From: an uncultured Flavobacteriaceae bacterium
Lineage (GTDB): Bacteria > Bacteroidota > Bacteroidia > Flavobacteriales > Flavobacteriaceae
DNA length: 64,000 bases
Reading direction: 5' to 3'
NCBI GenBank assembly: GCA_947488435.1
Contig: CANKZG010000001.1
Coordinates: forward strand, 1,108,308-1,172,307
The notes below the pieces were generated by a model. It did not search any database and had not been told where the DNA came from. It saw nothing but the letters and a program-made list of their open reading frames with translations. Below are positions 53,857 to 62,998 of the stretch, piece after piece; the stretch's first letter is position 1, and each line of letters begins with the position of its first letter. The position numbers and the translations under genes are program-made.

Positions 53857-54277
53857 AACACCAGTTCACAATTACATCCTCGGGTGTTTTAATTACCGCT
53901 TCGTCATTATGATCTCCACAACCTGTTTTGCATGCTTTGTTGTATTTTTCACAATCGACATTCCATATTTCTACGTTAGGGCAGATAGGAGAAGTTTGAA
54001 TACTGTAAATCGTAAATATTTGATTGTAACTTTCGCGAATTATTTTTTTTCGCTCATAAGTAATATTTGGATCTACATAAGTTACCTGTAATTTTTTAAC
54101 AGTTCCAATACAATCATTAGTTGGTGAACCTATTATGCTGTCTCCGTTAACAACGCTATTCACTTGTTCGATTGCATCAGTATTTACTTCTTCAATACCA
54201 TCGGAATCATCAAAGCTACATGACTGAAAGCTGATAATACACAACGCGACTAAAAGGGGGAATACAATTTTTTTCAT
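53840..54277 (-). CDS. Cys-rich hypothetical lipoprotein
   Basis: A 145-residue lipoprotein (Cys20 in SFQSCSFDD). The mature part has six further Cys, several in WNVDCEKYNKACKTGCGDHN and one in the tail NWCFGG, so disulfides or metal binding are likely. An acidic Asp/Glu linker follows the lipidated Cys. The gene overlaps the start of the TPR-CHAT gene by 17 bp, so the two are made together. It could be a partner, inhibitor or substrate of the CHAT domain. No family is recognised. Confidence 0.78.
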   Translation of the reverse strand: MKKIVFPLLVALCIISFQSCSFDDSDGIEEVNTDAIEQVNSVVNGDSIIGSPTNDCIGTVKKLQVTYVDPNITYERKKIIRESYNQIFTIYSIQTSPICPNVEIWNVDCEKYNKACKTGCGDHNDEAVIKTPEDVIVNWCFGGSI

Positions 54278-54337
54278 AATACTAGAGTTATAAATTTAAT
54301 GATTTGTTTCTAAATTATAGTGTATATAGCGTATTTA

Positions 54338-54346
54338 TGTTACCCG
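54338..54346 (-). promoter_or_regulatory. CGGGTAACA element before the lipoprotein-CHAT operon
   Basis: On the minus strand CGGGTAACA, with a GTAAC core like the -35 box of Bacteroidota ECF promoters, 61 bp before ATG 54277. The same nine bases occur at 50997-50989 on the same strand. The matching -10 element is not clear. Confidence 0.35.
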
Positions 54347-54391
54347 TCTAAACTAAAAAAAATTATATTAGCTCTAAATTGCTAGGTACAA

Positions 54392-54952
54392 ATGCATCCA
54401 AACGAATATCTTAAAGCACTGTCGAATGGAGATCGTGCGATTATAAAAGAGATATATGTTAAAACCTACCCCAAAGTAGTAACATTTATTCTTAAAAATA
54501 ACGGATTTAACACCGATGCAGAAGACATTTTTCAAAAAGGATTGCTGCAATTAATAGCGCGATACAAGGTGAAACCCTTCTCTATTTCAGACTCTTTTGA
54601 AGCATACTTTTTTACCGTTTGTAAAAATTTATGGAGGCGTGAATTAAATAAAAGAAAAAGAAGGTTAACAAAACAAGGAGCTTTGGAACTCCTTACAGAA
54701 GAGCAGGATATTGCTGTTGCTTCCATGGAACAGGAAAAGTGGGAATTGTTTCAAGAGAAAATCAACCACCTTTCTGATAATTGTAAGACAATTTTAAAAC
54801 TTTTCTTTAAAAAAGTAGCGTATAGTGAAATTATGGATAAAATGGAATATGCCTCTGATAACGTGCTAAGACAGCGTATTTTTAAATGTAAGAAAAAGCT
54901 AACGGAACTGATAAGAAGTGATTTGCGCTATAAAATATTAAAAAGAATATGA
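54392..54952 (+). CDS. ECF-like sigma-70 family factor of the CHAT locus
   Basis: A 186-residue sigma factor with region 2 (FNTDAEDIFQKGLLQLIARY) and region 4 (LSDNCKTILKLFFKKVAYSE, NVLRQRIFKCKKKL). It is divergent from the lipoprotein-CHAT operon, with a 114-bp shared control region, and its stop overlaps the start of the TPR membrane protein by 4 bp. It probably directs transcription of the CHAT operon and itself. Confidence 0.87.
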   Translation: MHPNEYLKALSNGDRAIIKEIYVKTYPKVVTFILKNNGFNTDAEDIFQKGLLQLIARYKVKPFSISDSFEAYFFTVCKNLWRRELNKRKRRLTKQGALELLTEEQDIAVASMEQEKWELFQEKINHLSDNCKTILKLFFKKVAYSEIMDKMEYASDNVLRQRIFKCKKKLTELIRSDLRYKILKRI

Positions 54953-55749
54953 GCGATACACTTAAAAGAATAGATGCTTATTTAGATGGTGAAATGACCT
55001 CTAAAGAACTATTGGAGTTTGAAGAAGAGGTTAAATTAAATAAAGATCTTGCTGAAGAACTTCGTTTACAGGAAGAAATGAGAGCCTTTTATACTGATAA
55101 TGAATGGCCAGATTCTACATTAAGTACTATTAAAACTGAGGAAGGTGAAAAACTAGTCGATGTTCTCAATGCTGAACAAACAAAGAAAATTAAGACTACT
55201 ATTAATGAAGTGATTACGACAGCGCAACCCTCAAGAAATAAGTTTACAGCAAAACTAGTTGGAATAGCCGCAGCTGTAGTCTTTTGTGTTGCTGTTAGCG
55301 CGCTGTTTTTTTTAAATAAAGAGGCATCCTATACTGAGCTGTATGCAGAGGCTATTGCTAAGGAGGAATTTCCTTCTTTGATTTCAAGAAGTGAAGATCA
55401 TCCAAAATTAGTTGCAGGACAATTGGCATTTGAAGCTAAAAATTACAAAGAGGCTGCAGAAAACTTTCAAGCCTATCGGGACGAAACAAGAATTTCTAAT
55501 CCAATTACGGATATATACTTAGGAGTTTCGTATCTGGAATTAGGGTCTTATGAAGCGGCACTAAGTACTTTTTCGAACTTAGCAGACTCCGATGCTTTAG
55601 AAAGTGTTCAGGCCGATTGGTATACAGCCCTTGTATATTTGAAAAAAGAAGATGAAAAGTCGCTGAAGGAGATTTTGGAAAGAATTACATCAAATGAAAA
55701 TAATTATAATTACGAAAAAGCTAGAGCCCTTTTAAAAAAAATAGATTAA
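54949..55749 (+). CDS. Single-pass TPR membrane protein, anti-sigma-like
   Basis: A 266-residue protein. The N-terminal 95 residues are cytosolic and helical (LKRIDAYLDGEMTSKELLEF, as in short anti-sigma domains, without the zinc Cys pair). One membrane helix follows near residues 103-122 (VGIAAAVVFCVAVSALFFL), then a periplasmic TPR-like domain (GQLAFEAKNYKEAAENFQAY, YLGVSYLELGSYEAALSTF). Coupled translation with the sigma gene makes it the likely membrane partner that holds and releases the sigma factor. Confidence 0.82.
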   Translation: MSDTLKRIDAYLDGEMTSKELLEFEEEVKLNKDLAEELRLQEEMRAFYTDNEWPDSTLSTIKTEEGEKLVDVLNAEQTKKIKTTINEVITTAQPSRNKFTAKLVGIAAAVVFCVAVSALFFLNKEASYTELYAEAIAKEEFPSLISRSEDHPKLVAGQLAFEAKNYKEAAENFQAYRDETRISNPITDIYLGVSYLELGSYEAALSTFSNLADSDALESVQADWYTALVYLKKEDEKSLKEILERITSNENNYNYEKARALLKKID

Positions 55750-55832
55750 TTCCCTTTCTACAAAAAGAATTGTTAATTTCCCACTTGTAAAACATTAACC
55801 AACTTCACCATAGTTACTGCCTAACCGCATAT

Positions 55833-57248
55833 ATGAATTCAAATATTGACCCATCAGTTAAAATACAAAAAAGATGGTATGAGCGTATTCCTCATTCGGT
55901 GACAATGCTTTTTGGAATAATACTATTGGTGACTGTACTGACTTATATTATTCCGGCAGGAACGTATGATCGTATACTAGTTGATGGAAGGAACAGAGTA
56001 GTTCCAGGCACTTATCATCTGCTTCCTAGGGCTTCATTAGGGATTTTAGATATGTTCAAAGCAATTCCCTTAGGGTTTAAAACTGCCGCTGAGATAATTT
56101 TTATTGTCTTATCCGGAGGTATTATGTTTACCATGATGGAAAAATCTAAAGCGGTAGAAAATACGGTTGGTGTAATGATTCAGCGATTGGGATTAGAGAA
56201 GAAATTCTTAATAGTTGTAATCATGACTTTTATTTATGGCTTTTTGGGAGTTGCGGTAGGCCTTGAAAATAATATTGCAATGGTTCCAATAGCGGCAGTG
56301 GTAAGTTTAGCTCTTGGAGGAGATTTAATTTTGGCAGCAGGAATTGCAGTAGGAGGAATGATTATAGGTTTTGGATTGTCACCTATCAATCCATATACAG
56401 TAGGAACAGGACATAAAATAGCGGAATTAAGCCTATTTTCAGGAGCATTATTACGGAGCATTTTGTGCTTTTTAGGGATATCTTTTATGGCGTATTTTAA
56501 TGTGCGTTATTTTAAAAGAATTTTAAAGAACCCTAAGAAAAGTTTGGGTATTGGACTGAATGAAAAGGGAATTTCGCTTTCTCAACCCATTTCAGCGTAT
56601 CGCATGAGTACTAACAATTGGTTGGTGGTAATTATCTTTTTTGTAGGATTAGCGATCGCTATTTTTGGGGTTTTCAATTATCACTGGTACATCAATGAGC
56701 TTTCGGCCATTTTTTTAATGATTGCCTTAGCAAGTGGCCTAGTCTCTCGAATGTCAGCAACAGCAATCAGTGAAACCACTTTAGAGGCTATAGCAATCGC
56801 TGCTCCTGGAGCATTTATGGTTGGCTTTGCAACTACAATAAAGGTTTTAATGGAAATGGGTAGTATTGGGGATACGATTTCTTTTCATTTAGCTGAAATG
56901 CTTCGTGGTTTGCCCTTGTACGCTTCTGCCATTAGTATGTCTGTTGCGCAGAGCGTTACAAATTTATTTATTCCTTCGGGAAGCGGTCAAGCCTTAGCCA
57001 CTTTACCAGTAATGATTCCTTTGGGAGATATTTTAGGCCTTACCAGGCAAACTACAATTTTGGCTTTTCAAATAGGCGATGGAGTAACCAATTTATTTAA
57101 CCCAACTTTAGGAGGGTTAATCGCCATGTTAAGCATGTGTCGCGTACCTTTAGATCGTTGGTTACGGTTTATCTTTCCCGTAGTAATTGTTGTATTACTA
57201 ATGTCTTGGATTACCTTAATCATTGCAGTTGCAACGGGGTATCGTTGA
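55833..57248 (+). CDS. YfcC-family membrane carrier
   Basis: A 471-residue inner-membrane transporter with about twelve helices, of the C4-dicarboxylate/arginine-type carrier group (PF03606, YfcC). Features are YIIPAGTYDR near the start, GLENNIAMVPIAAVV, SPINPYTVGTGHKIAEL and SVTNLFIPSGSGQALATLPV. The last two are the paired hairpin segments of this ion-transporter class. It is followed 28 bp later by an M20 amidohydrolase, so it probably imports an amino acid or acylated amino acid for that enzyme. Confidence 0.87.
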   Translation: MNSNIDPSVKIQKRWYERIPHSVTMLFGIILLVTVLTYIIPAGTYDRILVDGRNRVVPGTYHLLPRASLGILDMFKAIPLGFKTAAEIIFIVLSGGIMFTMMEKSKAVENTVGVMIQRLGLEKKFLIVVIMTFIYGFLGVAVGLENNIAMVPIAAVVSLALGGDLILAAGIAVGGMIIGFGLSPINPYTVGTGHKIAELSLFSGALLRSILCFLGISFMAYFNVRYFKRILKNPKKSLGIGLNEKGISLSQPISAYRMSTNNWLVVIIFFVGLAIAIFGVFNYHWYINELSAIFLMIALASGLVSRMSATAISETTLEAIAIAAPGAFMVGFATTIKVLMEMGSIGDTISFHLAEMLRGLPLYASAISMSVAQSVTNLFIPSGSGQALATLPVMIPLGDILGLTRQTTILAFQIGDGVTNLFNPTLGGLIAMLSMCRVPLDRWLRFIFPVVIVVLLMSWITLIIAVATGYR

Positions 57249-57276
57249 AAATAATAGTAGAATTAAACAAAAAAAT

Positions 57277-58431
57277 ATGACCGTTGAAGAAATTCTTGCC
57301 AAGTTAGTTTCATTTCCCGTTTTGGGAGGGCAAAGTAATTTGGAGTTAATTCACTGGATTAAAAAGTTTATTGAAGATTTTGGAATTCCGACTACCTTGG
57401 TGCCTAATGAAGAAGGGACTAAGGCCTCCTTACATTGCAGAATAGGACCGCCCGTTGATGGGGGAGTAATTCTTTCTGGTCATACAGATGTGGTTCCTGT
57501 TGAAGGGCAGGCTTGGAATACAGATCCTTTTGTTTTAACTGACAAAGGAGATGGAAAACTATACGGAAGAGGTTCTTGTGATATGAAAGGTTTTGTTGCC
57601 TGTTGTTTGGCGGCACTTCCGGCAATGACGAAGGCGAATTTAAAAACACCCATTTATTTTGCGTTTTCCTATGATGAGGAAATAGGGTGTTTAGCTGCAC
57701 CAGACCTTATAGAACACATTAAAGCAACTTATACGGAAAAACCAAAAAAGGCTATAATTGGTGAGCCTTCGCTAATGCAGCCTGTGGTGGGGCAAAAAGG
57801 GATATACATTCTGGACATTCATGTAAATGGTTCTGAGGGTCACAGTAGCCGTATACGTCAGGAAGTAAGTGCAATTCATGAATCTGCAAGACTAATTTTA
57901 TGGCTTGAAGAGAAAATGAATCAATTGATTAAGGAAGGGGAGAGTGATGATAGATTTACACCACCACATTCTTCTTTGCATATTGGACAAATAAAAGGAG
58001 GAATTGCCGCAAATGTTATTGCAGATAAAGCACGTTTTTCATTAGATGTACGAACAATTCCGAGCGATGATTTAGTACAAATTGTTGACGATTTTAGATC
58101 GTATTGTCGGGATTTGGAAATGGAAAAGAGAAAGATTTTTCCCCAATTTGCGATCTTGATTGAAGAACACCATCCCCCAGTACCTTCATTAAATACTGCA
58201 GATGACAGTGATGTTGTGCGACTAGTTCAGCGCATATCAGGTAATACAAAACTTGATGCAGTATCCTATGCAGCTGAAGCAGGACAATTTGCATTAGGAG
58301 GTTTTGAAAGTGTAATCTGTGGTCCTGGCTCTATTGCTCAAGCACATCGTGCCAATGAATTTATTGCTAAAGAAGAATTGGAAAAAGGGGTGCAAATGCT
58401 CCAAAATTTAGTAACAGAATTGCAGCAATAG
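57277..58431 (+). CDS. M20 metallo-amidohydrolase, ArgE-like
   Basis: A 384-residue zinc amidohydrolase of the acetylornithine deacetylase / DapE group. Metal ligands are His69 and Asp71 (SGHTDVV), Asp102 (GRGSCDMKG), Glu135 beside the catalytic Glu134 (SYDEEIG) and a late His in AQAHRANEF. ATG 57277 replaces an upstream in-frame TTG (57223) that lies inside the carrier gene. The carrier neighbour suggests catabolic deacylation of an imported compound as well as possible arginine synthesis; other arg genes are absent here. Confidence 0.88.
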   Translation: MTVEEILAKLVSFPVLGGQSNLELIHWIKKFIEDFGIPTTLVPNEEGTKASLHCRIGPPVDGGVILSGHTDVVPVEGQAWNTDPFVLTDKGDGKLYGRGSCDMKGFVACCLAALPAMTKANLKTPIYFAFSYDEEIGCLAAPDLIEHIKATYTEKPKKAIIGEPSLMQPVVGQKGIYILDIHVNGSEGHSSRIRQEVSAIHESARLILWLEEKMNQLIKEGESDDRFTPPHSSLHIGQIKGGIAANVIADKARFSLDVRTIPSDDLVQIVDDFRSYCRDLEMEKRKIFPQFAILIEEHHPPVPSLNTADDSDVVRLVQRISGNTKLDAVSYAAEAGQFALGGFESVICGPGSIAQAHRANEFIAKEELEKGVQMLQNLVTELQQ

Positions 58432-58441
58432 CAATGAAATA

Positions 58442-59107
58442 TTAGAATAGCTCTCCAAATAGAATATGGCAGGTTAAAAAAGCCACAACCGATAAAACAA
58501 TCCCAATTAAAAAAATATGAAAGGAAGTTCTTAGGTAGGCGAATTTCTTGTGTATTGTTTTTCCGAGATGGTACGTATCTCTTGCAATTGTTCTATAAAG
58601 TTCATCGCCCTGATGCATTAATTCAGTGAGCTGATCAATATATTCATCTTCTTCCATAGCTTGAAAATTACCATAAAACATAGGATTACTTGCCGTACCA
58701 TTACCGTGTTTTAGTTCTGGACGCGTAGCGAAAATAGCATAAGCGATGGAGACTAGGTTTGTTGCTAAAATTAATATTGCCGGATAAACCAAATGGGGAT
58801 CTTTATCCAATTCATTTAAAACAGTACCTAAGACGATGGACAGAATCAAAGCATTTACAGAAATTAAAATGTTCGACTTTCTATCGATCATGGAATTTAA
58901 AGTGTACTGATTTTTGGAAACCAACCTGAATAAGGTTTCCACACCTTTTTCTGGACGCGGAGAAATCTTAGCGAGTTTCTTTTTTAAATTTTTTAATTCT
59001 TCTTTATCCACACCGAGCTCTTCCATAAGCAGATGATCTTTTAGCTTTTCCGCAGATTTGGGTTTCTTTACCTTATCTGAAGAATTATCTTTATTTTCTG
59101 TATTCAT
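58442..59107 (-). CDS. Pycsar-type membrane effector protein, orphan
   Basis: A 221-residue protein with a charged, Lys/Glu-rich N terminus (about 60 residues) and a PycTM-like membrane unit. That unit has the family start YTLNSMIDRKSNILISVNAL, three hydrophobic helices (about 83-99, 108-130, 195-216) and the connecting EEDEYIDQLTELMHQGDELY. In Pycsar defence, such proteins damage the membrane after binding cCMP or cUMP. No pyrimidine cyclase gene is nearby. It may be a housekeeping relative or an orphan effector. Confidence 0.8.
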   Translation of the reverse strand: MNTENKDNSSDKVKKPKSAEKLKDHLLMEELGVDKEELKNLKKKLAKISPRPEKGVETLFRLVSKNQYTLNSMIDRKSNILISVNALILSIVLGTVLNELDKDPHLVYPAILILATNLVSIAYAIFATRPELKHGNGTASNPMFYGNFQAMEEDEYIDQLTELMHQGDELYRTIARDTYHLGKTIHKKFAYLRTSFHIFLIGIVLSVVAFLTCHILFGELF

Positions 59108-59130
59108 AAATATCTTGTTTCAGGTGGAAT

Positions 59131-60369
59131 TTAAAGCTTTAGTTTTTTCACCAATTTTCCAATACTTAACCCTTGAACAACAATGGAGAATAACACCACG
59201 CTATACGTTATGTACAAAAGGACTTCAGCAACCGGAGACTCCGATAAACTTAACGCTAAAGCCAGAGAAATACCACCTCTTAGTCCTCCCCAAGTCAAAA
59301 CCATAACCGTTTTAATAGGCTTGCTTTCTGAGTGTTTTAATAGGGAATACGGTAAAAAGACAGAAATAAAGCGTGAAGCTAAAACGACAACAATGGTGAT
59401 TAACCCAAATATCAAAAAGCTACTGTTAAATGCAAGAAGATGCATGGCAAGACCCATCAAAACAAATAAGATACCATTTAAGACCTCGTCTAAAATTTCC
59501 CAAATCTCATTAAGCATTTTTCTAGCAGGTCCTTTATTCGTATTGATGTGCAATTTATTTCCTAGAAGAATACCAGATACAACCATGGCCAAAGGTCCGG
59601 AAACATGTATTAATTGTGCTATTGCATAGCCTCCCATTACCAAGGCAAGACTTATCATTACCACAAGTTGTGGGTTTTCTTTAACGGACCTAATGGCATA
59701 ATACCCCAGAAACCCTAAAGCTATACCGTAGACTAATCCACCTACTGCTTCTTCTAAAAACAATACGCCTATTTCCCCACCAATAGCACCACCAACATGT
59801 TCTGTTGTAGTAGCTATAATTAAGATTCCGGAGAATACTACTACTCCAATACCATCATTAAATAGAGATTCCCCTTCAATTTTTACTTCCAAGGTTTTAG
59901 CAATATTGGCTTTTTTTAGGATTGCCAAAACCGCAATAGGATCTGTCGGAGAAATTAAAGCGCCAAATAGTAATGCATAAATAAAAGGAAGTTCAATTCC
60001 TAAGGCATTTGCAATATAATAGGTTAGACCTCCAACTAAAAAGGTAGATATTAACACCCCTATAGTGGCAAATAAGAGCACAGACCATTTTTCTTTGGCT
60101 AAATCTTCTAAATTTACATGTAAGGCTCCAGCAAATAATAAAAAGCTTAAAATACCATCCAGAAGGAGTGTTTCAAAATCTGAATTCAAAATAATATTAC
60201 AGAAGAATTCATAAAACTTTGGAAAAGTGTTTTCACTTAATATCACCACTACTACAGTAGCAACGCTCATAAGCATTAGTCCTATGGTAGTAGGTAACTT
60301 TAGCCATTTATAATTGATAAAACTAAAAAGAGCTGCGATAGAGAAAACGATACTGAATGATTCTAGCAT
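59131..60369 (-). CDS. Na+/H+ antiporter, CPA1 (NhaP) type
   Basis: A 412-residue cation/proton antiporter with about twelve helices. The ion-binding segments are visible as [16 protein letters not shown] and [15 protein letters not shown], carrying the TDP and ND acidic residues of the CPA1 family; [15 protein letters not shown] comes later. It lacks the long cytosolic tail of some NhaP proteins. It starts 3 bp after the K+-channel-like gene stop, so the two are co-transcribed. Confidence 0.92.
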   Translation of the reverse strand: MLESFSIVFSIAALFSFINYKWLKLPTTIGLMLMSVATVVVVILSENTFPKFYEFFCNIILNSDFETLLLDGILSFLLFAGALHVNLEDLAKEKWSVLLFATIGVLISTFLVGGLTYYIANALGIELPFIYALLFGALISPTDPIAVLAILKKANIAKTLEVKIEGESLFNDGIGVVVFSGILIIATTTEHVGGAIGGEIGVLFLEEAVGGLVYGIALGFLGYYAIRSVKENPQLVVMISLALVMGGYAIAQLIHVSGPLAMVVSGILLGNKLHINTNKGPARKMLNEIWEILDEVLNGILFVLMGLAMHLLAFNSSFLIFGLITIVVVLASRFISVFLPYSLLKHSESKPIKTVMVLTWGGLRGGISLALALSLSESPVAEVLLYITYSVVLFSIVVQGLSIGKLVKKLKL

Positions 60370-60372
60370 GGC

Positions 60373-61026
60373 TTAGGTTTTAAGATTAATATATTTTCCA
60401 ACAAATACGGAAATAACAATAGCCAAATAGAATTGGCCAATTATGTTTAAAACAAGTGTAATAGCTTGTGCCTGTTCGGTAATAGGTGTAATATCTCCAT
60501 AGCCTACGGTAGTAATACTTATAAAACTAAAGTAATAAAAGACATATCCCGAAACGTGTCCTCTAATATGAAAGGCACTTGGATCTATAAAATGAATGGA
60601 CTCAAAGAAAATACCACCGATAACTCCCAAATAAATAAATCCTAAAATAGGTCCTAAAATAAAGGGAAGGTTTATTTCTTTGATGCTACGTAACTGTTTC
60701 AATAATAAAATACAGAAATAAAAAAAGAGTAAGGCAGAGGTTATTAGCCGGAAAGGCTTTATCATTTCCATAGACGGATTGGAAAACTCAATCCATATGG
60801 ATATTAATACCAGCACCCCCAGAAAATAAGCACGTATTCTAGTTCCGGTACTTGATGCTATTAAAGAGCTAGCTAATATAACCAGCGTGTAGTTTATTAC
60901 CACTGCATAGGCTACATTAACTCCTTGTATACTGGCATGGAGTGGGGTTAATAAAAAGTTAAGCACACTAATCATAGCAATTAGGTATTTATAAGTGTTT
61001 AAAAAAGCTATGATTTTTGCGTTCAT
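60373..61026 (-). CDS. Potassium-channel-like membrane protein
   Basis: A 217-residue membrane protein. The N-terminal part has about four hydrophobic helices. The C-terminal pore unit contains the canonical selectivity filter TTVGYGD between two helices (FISITTVGYGDITPITEQAQ). No cytosolic RCK domain is present. Its ATG shares one base with the stop of the Rieske/ThDP fusion gene (TAATG), so it is translationally coupled to that enzyme. Confidence 0.88.
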   Translation of the reverse strand: MNAKIIAFLNTYKYLIAMISVLNFLLTPLHASIQGVNVAYAVVINYTLVILASSLIASSTGTRIRAYFLGVLVLISIWIEFSNPSMEMIKPFRLITSALLFFYFCILLLKQLRSIKEINLPFILGPILGFIYLGVIGGIFFESIHFIDPSAFHIRGHVSGYVFYYFSFISITTVGYGDITPITEQAQAITLVLNIIGQFYLAIVISVFVGKYINLKT

Positions 61027-62981
61027 TAAATTAAATTAACATCTGTAATTACTTCTAAAAGACCTGGTCCAGAAAGGCTATATAGCTCTTTTATTGCAGC
61101 TTCTAAGTCACCTTCTTCCTTTACACGTTTACCCCATGCTCCACAAGATTCCGCATATTGCGCGAAATTAGGATTGGACAAGGAAGTCTTCCACACGTCA
61201 AACTCACCTGCGCGCTGTTCTTTGGAAATTTTTCCAAGTTCATGATTATTTAAAACGATGAGCTTAACAGGCATTTGATACTTTACCAAAGTGGTGATCT
61301 CCGCCAAATATTGACACAAGCCTCCATCACCGGCTACGGCAATAACAGGTCTGCTATCGCCAACTGCAGCCCAGGCTCCGATCGCTGCTGGCAGTGCAAA
61401 TCCTATTGATCCCAAATAACCCGACATTAAAAAATCTTGGTTCGTAGGTTCAAAGTATCGTCCAAAGGAATACGCATTATTTCCAACATCTACACACATT
61501 ACTGCATCAGAAGGTGTTAATTTGTTCATTGTTTCAAAAACCGCAATTGAACTTACTCCATTAGGTGAGGTCTCTGTAAGACGTTTTGCTTTTTCGGCTT
61601 TCCAAATAGCCCAACGCTCTGCAATTTCTGAGGTTTGGTCAAAAGTGTTGGTTTTGTTTGCCAATGCTTCAGTAAAAATTTCCAAAGTTCTTGAGATTTC
61701 ACCCCAAACGGCAACATCAACTTCATGAAATTTACTAAGGGCTAAAGGATCAAAATCTACCTGAATGGTAGGTAGTTTTGGTGTTATACCAGTATGATTA
61801 GAAAAAGAAGCCCCAAAAACGATTAAGAGATCAGATTCGTTCATAAACCAAGATGCTATGGGTGTACCACTTCGACCTAAAACTCCACAACCTAGAGGAT
61901 GACTATCTGCTATAAGCCCTTTACCCTTAAAAGTAGTTACTACAGCAGCATTTAGAGTTTCAGCAAAAGCGACGATCGCTTTTTTATGTGCTCTGGCTCC
62001 ATGACCCATAATAATGACCGGTCTTTTTGCCTTCTTTATTAAAGCGATGGCATTATCTGCCATTTCTTTTGGAGGAGCGATTTCCATTGGCGTTATTCGG
62101 TTGGCAGGACCTTGCGCTTTTGCTCCTGTTTTGGCTTTACGTTCTTGCACTTCATCGGGAAAGGTCAGGTGAGAAACATCGCGTTTTAAAATAGCATGTT
62201 TAACAGCCAAAGACATCAATTCCGCATGCTTACTATCACTTTGAACACGTTGGTTAAATTCTGACACGCTATCGAAAGCTTGAATTAAATCCACTTCCTG
62301 AAAATTCCCGGTACCTACAACTTGGGTAGCTACCTGTCCAGTTAGCGCTAAAAAGGGCGCCCGATCTACTTTAGCATCCCACATACCGGTATATAGATTA
62401 GTTGCACCAGGACCTGCAATGGTAAAGCAAGCTGCAGGTTTCCCGGTAAGTTTTCCATAAGCCGAGACTGCAAATGCTGCTGCACCCTCATGTCGTATGC
62501 CATAAAAATTAAGATTTCCTTGCTGCTCCTGACGCTTCATAGCATCTGCAAAACCCAAATTGGAGTGCCCCACCATTCCAAAGACCTTGGTTACGCCCCA
62601 ATTCACCATAGTTTCAACCATGATATCGGATATGGTAGTCTCATGAGTATCTTCAGCTTCAACTCCAACGTAAATAGCCTCATTTTCTTCTTTCACGGCA
62701 AAGGTCTCAATACCGTCATCATAACCTCCGGGAGGTAATCCTGTGCAAGGGTGAAAATCCCAACCATGCCATGGACAGCGCAGCATACCATTTTCAATAG
62801 AGCCTTCTCCAAGCGGTCCTCCTTGATGCGGGCAGCGATTGTCTAGAGCTGAAAATTTTCCTTCGAAATGGGTAAGGCAGATTCCTTTGTGCTCTGCCGT
62901 TACAGTTTTTACTCTTCCTTCAGGGAGTTCTTTTTTGTTATTTAAGACTTTATGCCATACCAGTTTTTTTGTTGAAGCCAT
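61026..62981 (-). CDS. Rieske [2Fe-2S] domain fused to a thiamine-diphosphate enzyme (pyruvate oxidase-like)
   Basis: A 651-residue fusion. Residues 1-108 form a Rieske ferredoxin domain with the full cluster motif, Cys50-Pro-His52 and Cys69-Pro-Trp-His72. A three-domain ThDP enzyme follows: pyrimidine-binding domain with catalytic Glu165 (GIRHEGAAAF), central domain (KRPVIIMGHGARAH) and ThDP-binding motif AGDGGLCQYLAEITTLVKYQ ending at VLNN. The order resembles pyruvate oxidase and acetolactate synthase-like enzymes. The iron-sulfur domain suggests electrons leave to a carrier instead of oxygen. It has no signal peptide, so it is cytosolic. Confidence 0.9.
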   Translation of the reverse strand: MASTKKLVWHKVLNNKKELPEGRVKTVTAEHKGICLTHFEGKFSALDNRCPHQGGPLGEGSIENGMLRCPWHGWDFHPCTGLPPGGYDDGIETFAVKEENEAIYVGVEAEDTHETTISDIMVETMVNWGVTKVFGMVGHSNLGFADAMKRQEQQGNLNFYGIRHEGAAAFAVSAYGKLTGKPAACFTIAGPGATNLYTGMWDAKVDRAPFLALTGQVATQVVGTGNFQEVDLIQAFDSVSEFNQRVQSDSKHAELMSLAVKHAILKRDVSHLTFPDEVQERKAKTGAKAQGPANRITPMEIAPPKEMADNAIALIKKAKRPVIIMGHGARAHKKAIVAFAETLNAAVVTTFKGKGLIADSHPLGCGVLGRSGTPIASWFMNESDLLIVFGASFSNHTGITPKLPTIQVDFDPLALSKFHEVDVAVWGEISRTLEIFTEALANKTNTFDQTSEIAERWAIWKAEKAKRLTETSPNGVSSIAVFETMNKLTPSDAVMCVDVGNNAYSFGRYFEPTNQDFLMSGYLGSIGFALPAAIGAWAAVGDSRPVIAVAGDGGLCQYLAEITTLVKYQMPVKLIVLNNHELGKISKEQRAGEFDVWKTSLSNPNFAQYAESCGAWGKRVKEEGDLEAAIKELYSLSGPGLLEVITDVNLI

Positions 62982-62998
62982 AGGTGTATGTTTAATTT

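Noticed and set aside
58442-59107. A complete Pycsar defence system
   Set aside because: Only the membrane effector-like gene is present; no cyclase is within reach in the window.
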